In this document: positions 1 through 7,400 of the stretch, piece by piece | How positions within the stretch are numbered: the stretch's first letter is position 1 | Layout of the letters: each line of letters starts with the position of its first letter | From: SIG622 sp045652245 | Lineage (GTDB): Bacteria; Bacillota; Clostridia; Oscillospirales; CAG-382 | Assembly (NCBI GenBank): GCA_045652245.1 | Contig: JAZRTY010000036.1 | Span: 1 to 15,162 of the forward strand | Direction of reading: 5' to 3' | Length of the DNA: 15,162 nt | Program-made: the position numbers and the translations under genes | The notes under the pieces: generated by a model | Told to the model about the DNA's origin: nothing | Databases searched by the model: none | Seen by the model: only the letters and a program-made list of their open reading frames with translations

Positions 1-171
1 TCCGAGAGCAAGAATGATTTCGGAAATGTCATTTACGATAGGAGCTGCCTTTCGGAAATAGTCCATATCCATCGTCATAACGTCGATAATATCGCCGAAC
101 ACATAGTCTGCCATATCTTCGATAAGACCGTATATCCACTCTATCAGCCCCTTCATAATGGGTTCAAGCAA
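1..171 (-). CDS. TrbL/VirB6-like conjugation membrane protein, N-terminal part (runs off window)
   Basis: Only the first 57 codons are in the window; the gene continues past base 1. I chose the TTG at 169-171 as start because AAGGAGG (182-188) sits at a good distance from it and an in-frame TAG lies three codons upstream; the ATG at 154-156 (MKGLIEWIYG) is the alternative. The visible part is an amphipathic segment followed by an acidic, Met-rich stretch and then YFRKAAPIVNDISEI leading into a hydrophobic run. In general character this matches the start of TrbL/VirB6-type inner-membrane channel proteins of clostridial conjugative elements, and the position after a small VirB2-like gene fits the usual order. 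VirB6 proteins form part of the type IV secretion channel. The family call rests on context and resemblance recalled from memory, because the diagnostic membrane segments lie outside the window. Confidence 0.5.
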   Translation of the reverse strand, partial: MLEPIMKGLIEWIYGLIEDMADYVFGDIIDVMTMDMDYFRKAAPIVNDISEIILALG

Positions 172-181
172 AGACTAAACA

Positions 182-188
182 CCTCCTT
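182..188 (-). promoter_or_regulatory. Ribosome binding site for the VirB6-like gene
   Basis: AAGGAGG on the minus strand. It lies about 10 bases from the TTG at 169-171 and about 25 from the first ATG, so it favours the TTG start. It sits 14 bases after the foot of the terminator hairpin at 203-236. Confidence 0.7.
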
Positions 189-194
189 CTTTGT

Positions 195-236
195 AAAAAA
201 ATAAAGCAACCAACTTTTTTTGAAGCTGATTGCTTT
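195..236 (-). terminator. Intrinsic terminator after the toxin gene, upstream of the VirB6-like gene
   Basis: On the minus strand, AAAGCAATCAGCTT pairs over 14 positions (two G-U pairs) with AAGTTGGTTGCTTT around a six-base loop. One A and seven T residues (195-201) follow. It begins about 20 bases after the toxin stop codon. It should end toxin-antitoxin transcripts, and it would also reduce expression of the transfer gene that starts just beyond it unless there is read-through or antitermination. Confidence 0.8.
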
Positions 237-255
237 GTGCTTTGGTATTCGATTG

Positions 256-531
256 TTAAAATAGATCGCTGTGCGTTCCTGTTCGGGTTAAACCTAAAAT
301 GAGCAAATCCTTTTCAATGCGATAGATAAGAAGCCAATCCGGTAGAATGTGACATTCTCTGCATCCCTTGTAATCTCCTACAAGTGGATGGTCAACATAT
401 TTTTCCGGAAGTTGTTCGCCGTTTGCGAGAATATCAATAACCTCTTTAAGCAAAGATATATCATATCCTCGCTTTTGAGCAAGTTTATAGTCCTTTTTGA
501 AACGAGTGGACATCTCTATTTGATACTTCAT
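256..531 (-). CDS. yafQ: YafQ-family type II toxin (mRNA interferase)
   Basis: A 91-residue protein of the RelE/YafQ family: ribosome-dependent endoribonucleases that cleave mRNA in the ribosomal A site and are neutralised by a DinJ/RelB antitoxin. Sequence features shared with E. coli YafQ include KLAQKRG near residue 20, a DHPL segment at 47-50, CRECHILPDWLLIYR around 58-71, and the C-terminal TRTGTHSDLF. The residues known to matter in YafQ are present: His48, His61, Asp65, His87 and terminal Phe91, so the toxin looks active. Its ATG overlaps the antitoxin stop by four bases (ATGA), the usual translational coupling of this operon type. It has no promoter of its own and should be expressed from the one before the antitoxin. 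A strong terminator follows it. Confidence 0.92.
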   Translation of the reverse strand: MKYQIEMSTRFKKDYKLAQKRGYDISLLKEVIDILANGEQLPEKYVDHPLVGDYKGCRECHILPDWLLIYRIEKDLLILGLTRTGTHSDLF

Positions 532-803
532 GCGTCCAAATCCTTAAAGAGTTCGTCTGTACTTGAGTATTTCTTGGCGGGAATCTTTCCGCTTATCATA
601 TCATCCATTTCCTGAATGGCTGCCACTGTTTCAGCGTTGGGAATATCTGTCGCAATTTCAAAAGGAATTCTGCCCTGACGAACAACCTGCCTTAAAAACA
701 TATTCATAGCAGTTGTCATATTAAGTCCCATATCAGCAAGCATAGCATCTGCCTGCTTCTTGAGTTCCGTATCCATACGAATGCTCATATTTACTGTTGC
801 CAT
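528..803 (-). CDS. dinJ: DinJ/RelB-family antitoxin
   Basis: A 91-residue antitoxin. The start is the ATG at 801-803, preceded by GGGAGG (811-816) seven bases upstream; reading further upstream in frame would run into the promoter, so a longer form is unlikely. Residues 1-45 form a ribbon-helix-helix DNA-binding domain: strand ATVNMSIRMD, helix TELKKQADAMLADMG, a short turn (LNMT), then helix TAMNMFLRQVVRQG, ending in the RIPFEI motif typical of DinJ. The charged tail (around STDELFKDLDA) is the part expected to wrap the toxin. In this family the antitoxin, alone or with the toxin, represses its own promoter. The gene overlaps the following toxin gene by four bases. Family and pairing are clear. 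Confidence 0.93.
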   Translation of the reverse strand: MATVNMSIRMDTELKKQADAMLADMGLNMTTAMNMFLRQVVRQGRIPFEIATDIPNAETVAAIQEMDDMISGKIPAKKYSSTDELFKDLDA

Positions 804-831
804 AACATTACCTCCCTTATTTAGTATATTC

Positions 832-860
832 ATTGTACCACAAAATATGTGCGTTGTCAA
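832..860 (-). promoter_or_regulatory. Strong sigma-A promoter of the toxin-antitoxin operon
   Basis: On the minus strand a perfect -35 box TTGACA (855-860) is followed after exactly 17 bases by TACAAT (832-837), with an extended -10 TG one base before it. The antitoxin start is about 30 bases downstream. The spacer contains an imperfect inverted repeat, CACA-TATTT-TGTG, which could be an operator for the antitoxin; that part is inference. Confidence 0.88.
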
Positions 861-903
861 TACATTTAAGGTAAAAATACGGCATTTGGTAAAATTTTAG
901 ACT

Positions 904-964
904 CCTTATTTCAGTTTTTCATCAAAAATTGAAATAAGAGAACAGAATTCCTGCTCTTATTTCA
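904..964 (-). terminator. Terminator-like hairpin with a competing alternative hairpin
   Basis: Three copies of one 9-11 base sequence occur in alternating orientation: 905-913, 930-940 and 954-964. In the minus-strand transcript the first-transcribed copy (954-964) pairs with 930-940, with an inner CAG/CTG extension (943-945 with 951-953), and is followed by ATTTTTG, which resembles an intrinsic terminator for the VirB2-like gene. The middle copy can instead pair with 904-913 through a loop that itself pairs TTTTT with AAAAA. The two hairpins exclude each other. The segment separates the VirB2-like gene from the toxin-antitoxin promoter. Confidence 0.55.
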
Positions 965-996
965 TATAATCACAGAAACAATAGCAACGAATGATT

Positions 997-1353
997 TTAC
1001 GGCTTAATAGTCGCAAGTCCGTCGAGAAGCGGTCTTACATAAGCAAGGAATGCACCAATGCCGTTGATAATAGCCCAAGCAATCCAGATACGCTTGAGCC
1101 AGTCAACACTCTGGTCTACCTTTTGCTGATTGTTTGAAAGCTTCATACCTACAACACATACGGTAGTCATAAGAGCCGCAAGTACGGTACTTATTCCTGC
1201 AATATGATTGTAGACGTCAACGATAATTCTGTCGGCAACTACCCACATATCATCTACGGCAAATACATTTACCGCAAAAAGAGGTATGAGTGCCAGGATG
1301 AACGGTAGCGTCTGACAACAGAACTTCATAATTTTGTTTTTCATATAAAGCAT
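997..1353 (-). CDS. Small VirB2/TrbC-like exported membrane protein
   Basis: A 118-residue protein starting at the ATG at 1351-1353 (MLYMKNK), preceded by AAAGGA four bases upstream; the ATG three codons later is possible, and a longer in-frame start would read through a strong hairpin, so I rejected it. Residues about 13-33 form a signal peptide or first membrane span (ending VNVFAVDD). Two further hydrophobic segments at about 51-70 and 88-107 are separated by a short polar loop (KLSNNQQKVDQSVDW). A leader plus two spans with a charged loop is the layout of VirB2/TrbC conjugative pilin subunits. The gene lies directly before a VirB6-like gene apart from an inserted toxin-antitoxin cassette, the place where clostridial elements usually carry a small hydrophobic protein such as Maff2. 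I did not recognise a named family, so the pilin role is inferred from topology and position. Confidence 0.55.
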   Translation of the reverse strand: MLYMKNKIMKFCCQTLPFILALIPLFAVNVFAVDDMWVVADRIIVDVYNHIAGISTVLAALMTTVCVVGMKLSNNQQKVDQSVDWLKRIWIAWAIINGIGAFLAYVRPLLDGLATIKP

Positions 1354-1375
1354 CGCATCCTTTCTTAAAATGGTT

Positions 1376-1401
1376 GTGGGCTGCCTTTTGCGACAGCCCA
1401 C
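1376..1401 (-). promoter_or_regulatory. Strong RNA hairpin between the adhesin and VirB2-like genes
   Basis: GTGGGCTGTC pairs with GGCAGCCCAC (ten pairs, one G-U) around a six-base GCAAAA loop. It begins 12 bases after the adhesin stop codon and ends 12 bases before the ribosome site of the next gene. What follows is AACCATTTT, a poor U-tract, so it may be a processing or stabilising hairpin or a weak terminator rather than a strong one. Confidence 0.65.
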
Positions 1402-1413
1402 GGAAAATGGAGT

Positions 1414-4400
1414 TTAATAGCCGGTTTTCGGCATTTCGATATAGGTATAGCTGTAAACCTTTGTAACGAAACGGGAGATTGTGGTTATCCACTGACCGTT
1501 GTATACACCGCCGACATCCGCAGTATTTACAAAGCTTGAACCGTTTGCAAGTCCCTTAACGGAACGTGCGTAAAGGTAAGGAGTTTCAACCTGTGCAAAG
1601 CCTGCTCTGACACTTCCGAATACATACATAATTTCTGTGATGTACTCGTTATCCGCAAGACCGAGAGCGATGTTTGATACATCAATTACATAGTTCTTGC
1701 TTGTGGAAAGATTGTCGTTGATGGTACGATATTCACCGTTAGAAAGGTTGGTAAGATACACTATCTTGTAGGACAGATTCTGGTTGAAAGTACCTGTCAC
1801 TATCTTTTCAGCACGGATAGCCGAAGGAAGTGTATCACGGAAGTAGAAGCTGTCAAGAGATACACTTGAAGTGTTTGCAATATTCTTGAAGCTGTAAACG
1901 ATGGGGTTATTGGGCATTACTTCGTTGTAGCCGTACTTTGTTACGGAAACACCAACTGATACCGACTTATTAAGCACCTCAAATGTCATTATCTGACCGT
2001 TGAATTCAAGGTGTGCTGTCATAAGGGTTCCGTTAGGCGTGTAGTAGGTAGGAGCTACCGTCTCACGCATTGTATAAAGACCGAGAGGAAGAGGCTTAGA
2101 TGCAGCTCTGCCGTTCTTGTCTGTCTTGATGGTGTCAACGATATTTCCTGCCTTGTCGTAGATTTCAAATACAGCACCCTCAAGAAGTGAGCCTGCGGGA
2201 AGTCCGTTAATGGGATTATCATCGGCAGATTTCTTTACGACCTGAATCTGTGCCTGAATGGGTGTGTTATACCAAGTGATAGATGAAGTATGACCGTATT
2301 CAACATAAAATGTCTTGACTTCATTATCAAGCACATAGCCGTTAGGTACTGCAATCTCTCGGATATAATACTTGCCGTCTTCAAATTCGTTATTGTCGGT
2401 ATATACATATCCGTTCTGATCGGAAACATACTGTGCAAGAGGTCTGCCGTAGCGGTCTGAGATAAGGAATGTTACACCGCTTATACCTTTACCTGTAGTA
2501 GAATCCACTTTATGAATGAGGAAGGATGAGTTCTTTCTGTTGGTAATAGTAACACGGGTAATTTCTCCGTCTGTTACTTCAACATCGTGAGGTTCTGCAT
2601 TAAGAATATAGTCGTCAGCAGCCTTTGTTTCAACAATTGTGTACCAGCCGTTAGGAAGGTCAACAATGTTGATAACACCGCTTGCATTTGTGGTGTATGT
2701 ACCGATGCGTTTGCCGTTCATGTACTCGACTTCAAACTTAACGCCCTTAATAGGCTGTCTTGTTTCTTCGTCAAGCTTTGTGATGCGGATACCGCCGAGA
2801 GCTTCGTTAAGGAAAGTAAGCTCGTGTGTTTCTCCTGATTTAACCTTTACTGTCTGAGGTGCACCGTCAAGAGTGTATCCCTCAGGAGCAGTTACCTCTG
2901 TTACAACATAGGTGTCGGGAGCAAGACCTGTAAGGTGGATAATACCGTTTCTGTTTGTGGTATATCTGCCGTTTGCGTTACCTACAACAGTTCCTTCGCT
3001 GTTTGTAACCTTGAATACAGCACCGTAAAGTGGCTCGCCTGTAGACTTGTCAAGCTTTGTAATGATAAGCCCACCTTCGGGAGAATTGTAGAATGTGAGA
3101 TTATGAATCTTACCCGATACTACATTTATTGTCTGAGGTTCACCGCTGATAGCATAACCCGCAGGGGCTTCAACTTCAGTAATAACATAAGTTCCGGGAG
3201 TAAGACCGTTTACCTTGATATTTCCGTAAATGTCTGTAGTGTATCTGCCGTTAGATGTTCCTACAACTGCACCTGTGCTGTCGGTTATCTCAAATACTGC
3301 TCCGTAAAGAGGTTCTTTGGTCTCTTTATCAAGCTTTGTAATGATAAGACTGCTGCTTGGCTTGTTGTAGAATGTAAGAGTCTGTGTATCGTCTGCATCA
3401 ATCTTGACAGTTTTTGAAACAGTATCAATTACATATCCATCGGGAGCCTTGGTTTCGGTAACAACTACCGTTGTGCCTGCTTCAATGTTTGTAATGTGTA
3501 TCTGTCCCAGCTCATCTGTTGTGTAAATGCCGTTAGAAGATACCGCACCGTTTTCTGTGGGGATAAATTTGCCGTCAGATGTTGTTACGGTAAACTCTGC
3601 ACCTGCAAGGGGCTGTTTTGAAATACTGTCAAGCTTACGGATAATAAGTCCGCCGTCCTTTTCGTTTTCAACGGTGACGGTGATTACATCCTGTTCCTTG
3701 CCTGTGATATACACTGTTTCGGGAGCGTCGCTTATTATGTAACCGTCGGGAGCTTTTGTCTCCTCGATTACATAAGTACCTGCTTCAAGTCGTGTGATTA
3801 CGATTGTACCGTTAGCAGATGTGGTATATTCACCTATAACAGTACCGCCGCTGCCGCTTGTTCCGGAGAGGTATCTTACTTGGAACTTTGCCCCCTGAAG
3901 AACCTTTCCTGTATCAGCGTCAACCTTTTTAATTACAAGTCCCGAAAGGGGTACGTTCTCAAAGGTAATTTCCTTATCTTCGCCGCCTTTGATGTATATT
4001 TCCTGTGCCTCGTTTGAAAGCACATATCCATCGGGAGCAGCAGTTTCGGTTATCTTATACCAGCCATCATTAAGATTATACATCTTAAACTGACCATTCT
4101 CATCGGTGGTAAATGTGCCGAGATGATTTACTTCGCCTGTAAAGGTGTTATTGCTTGCGTAAACCACGCTGAACTTCGCGTTTTTAAGAGGATCCTTTGT
4201 AATGCTGTCAATCTTGTTTACTGTAAGTGAGGGCTTCTGATAATTCTCAAAACGTACAACAGAGGTACGGTTAGGAACAAGAGTTACAAGCTTGGGTTCG
4301 GAGTCAAGCAGATAATCATTGGGAACGCTCTTTTCTGTAACCTCGTAAATACCGGGGTTAAGGTGAGAAAGAAGTGCTTCGCCGTTTTGGTCTGTAACAA

Positions 4401-7400
4401 CCGTGTTTTCAGTGCTGCCGTCTGCAAGGCGGACAAGGAAACCCACGCCTGCAATGGGTTTGCCCGTTTCAGCATCGGTCTTTACGATCTTAAGGCTGGG
4501 CTTTTCTTCGTTGAGGACAACTACCTGAGATTCTTTACCTGCAAACAGTTCAACGTGATATTCTGTTTCGTTAAGGACATAGTTTGTAGGTGCTTTAATC
4601 TCTTTCACAGAGTAAACACCGGGATCGAGATTGTCGATTACGATATTACCGTCAATATCCGTAATTCTGTCAAGGTAATTACTTCCGTCTTCAATTTTTG
4701 CAATACGGAATGTAGCTCCGGACAGATATTTATCGTTGTACTTATCGTACTTAATAACTCTGATTGACGGTTTCTTGGTATTGGTGAATACAAAGGTCGC
4801 GTATTCGTTACCTTCAACCTTGACTGTACGTTCTGCATTGTCAATGAGGTATCCTTCAGGTGCTTTTGTTTCGGTAACGGTATATGTTCCTTCTTCAAGT
4901 CTGTCAAGCTTTATCTCGCCGTTCTGGTCTGTGGTGTATTCCTTTTCATAAGTACCGCCGACCTGCTTGAACTTGAATGTAGCGTTTACAAGAGGCTTCA
5001 TTGTTTGCGAGTCAAGCTTCACAAGACGCATATACGGCTTCTGGTCATTAAGGAACACAAGAACCGCCGTATCAAGGCTGTCCTCCTTAACCTCAATGGA
5101 CTGAGGGGTAGAGTTTACGATATGGTCATCGTCTGTTGCAATTTCCTTGACTGTGTATGTACCTGTTTTAAGGTCAAACAGTTCAATGATACCGTTTTCG
5201 TTTGTCGTGTATGTACCGATGAGCGTGGTATCAAGGTACACTTCAAAGGAAGTACCTGCCATAAATTCACCTGTGAGGCTGTCGTACTTCTTGATAGTTA
5301 AGCTGGGCTTGCGGTGGTTTTCAATAACAAGCTCATTGCTTTCACCTGCAGCAGCCGTGATGTAGTGAATATCACTGTTAAGAAGATACCCTTCGGGTGC
5401 CTTTATCTCTTGTACGGTGTAAATTCCCTCAGTAAGTCCCGTAAGGAAGATTTCACCGTTCTTGTCAGTGGTCTTTTCAAATACATCACTTCCCGAAAGG
5501 TTCACGATTCTTACAACTGCACCGGGAAGAAAATCGCCTGTATCGGCATCAATCTTGGAAACCTTTAACGTGGGCTTGATAGTATTGGTGAATACAAATG
5601 TAGCATAATCGTTTCCGTGAATATCAACGATACGCTGATTGTCGTCTGCAACGTAGCCGTCGGGTGCCTTTATCTCTCGAACTACATAACTTCCGGGTTC
5701 AAGCTTTTCAAGGTTGATTTCGCCGTTTTTGTCTGTGGTAAATTCCTTTGAGTAGCTTCCGTCAGTCTTTGTAATCTCGAAAACCGCATCAGAAAGAGGA
5801 ATAAAGATATTACTGTCGATCTTCATAATGCGGATGTAGGGCTTTTGGTCGTTGAGGAATACAAGCTCTGCTGTATCGCCGCTGTCCTCGTAAATCTCTA
5901 TCTGTTGGGGAGTATCATCAACAATGTAACCGTTGTCTGCCGTAATCTCTTTAACGAAATATGTGCCTGTCTTGAGGTTGCGAAGAACAATCTCGCCGTC
6001 CTCGTCAGTGGTATATGTACCGATAAGGGTTGCGTCACGGTAGACTTCAAATACTGCACCTTCAAGTGCTGTCATTGTCTTACTGTCTGCCTTTATTATC
6101 TTGAGGCTAGGCTTAACAGTGTTCTCAACAACGAGAGATGAGTCTTTACCTGCAAAGAGTTCTACAAAGTAAAGAGTGTCATTGAGCTGATAACCGTCGG
6201 GGGCTGTGGTTTCCTGAACGGTATATATACCTGCATCAAGATTTGTGAGAGTGATTTCTCCGTCTCTGCCTGTGGTTTTATCGTAGTATCTTGTGCTGTC
6301 GCCAACCTTTGCAATACGGAAGGTGGCACCGTAAAGAGTATCACCGTTTTCAGAATCAACCTTTGTAACGGTAAGGCTCGGCTTTTTATAGTTCTTGAAA
6401 ACTATCTGAACGTTGCCGTCTGCCTTTGCCTCAAAGGTTCTAACCTCATCACTCTTGATATATCCTTCGGGAGCTTCGGTTTCTGTTACCTCATACACTC
6501 CGGGTTCGAGTTCATCAAGGGTAATTTCGCCGTATCTGTCGGTCATAAATTCTTCAAGGTAGTCGGTATTAACACCTTTAACCTGAATGTATGCACCTGA
6601 AAGTTCTTCGCCTGTATCGGCATCAATCTTCAGGAAAGTCATACCGGGCTTTGTGGGATTGAAGAATGTAAGTGTTGCAGTTTTGCCGGGTTCAAGCTCT
6701 ATTGACTGAGGCATATCCTGAACAACATAACCGCTCTGCGTTCTTGTTTCCTTAACGGTATATGTGCCGGGCTCAAGGTTTGTAAGCTCTACAAGTCCGT
6801 CTGCATCGGTTGTGTAGTTGCCGATAAGCTTTGTGTCCTTGTACACCGCAAAAGTCGTATTCTTGATAGGCTTTAATGTTTTGGTGTCAAGTTTTTCAAT
6901 GATAAGCGTAGGCTTCTTGGAGTTTGTAAGTACAAGGATAGGATCATCCTCTGTTGCGGGATCGTAGGGATTAATGTGAATACCGTGACGTTCTGTATCA
7001 AGAATATATCCCTCGGGAGCTGCCTTTTCCTGTACTTCATAATATCCTTCGGTAAGTCCCGAAACGTAAGCGTAGCCTGCGGAGTTTGTAGTTACGGTAG
7101 TAATACGCTTTCCGTCCTTGAACACATCAAAGGATACATCTTCAAGGGGAATGTTTGTATCTTTATCCTTCTTGATAAGGGTAAAGGAAGGTGTTCTGAC
7201 ATTCTCAAATACAAGAGTAATGTCTTCAGCACCATTCCATTCTACCGTCTGAACTTCCTTGCTTTCTTCATAGCCTTCGGGAGCATTTATTTCATAAATC
7301 TTGCAAGAGCCGAAAGGAAGCTCACTGCCTTCAAATTCGATATATCCGCTGTGTCCTGTTGTTGCATCAGTTTTGAAGGTACCGTTCACCTGTTCCACAC

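Noticed and set aside
154..156. ATG as the start of the VirB6-like gene
   Set aside because: The ribosome site is about 25 bases away, whereas the TTG five codons upstream is at normal spacing.
804..860. A longer antitoxin starting 19 codons upstream
   Set aside because: The extra codons overlap the -10 and -35 boxes of a near-consensus promoter, and a good ribosome site precedes the ATG at 801-803.
1250..1492. An 80-codon frame spanning the adhesin stop, considered as a missing C-terminal anchor reached by frameshift
   Set aside because: Its product is polar and Cys/His-rich, with no membrane span or basic tail like a sorting signal, and there is no slippery sequence before the stop.
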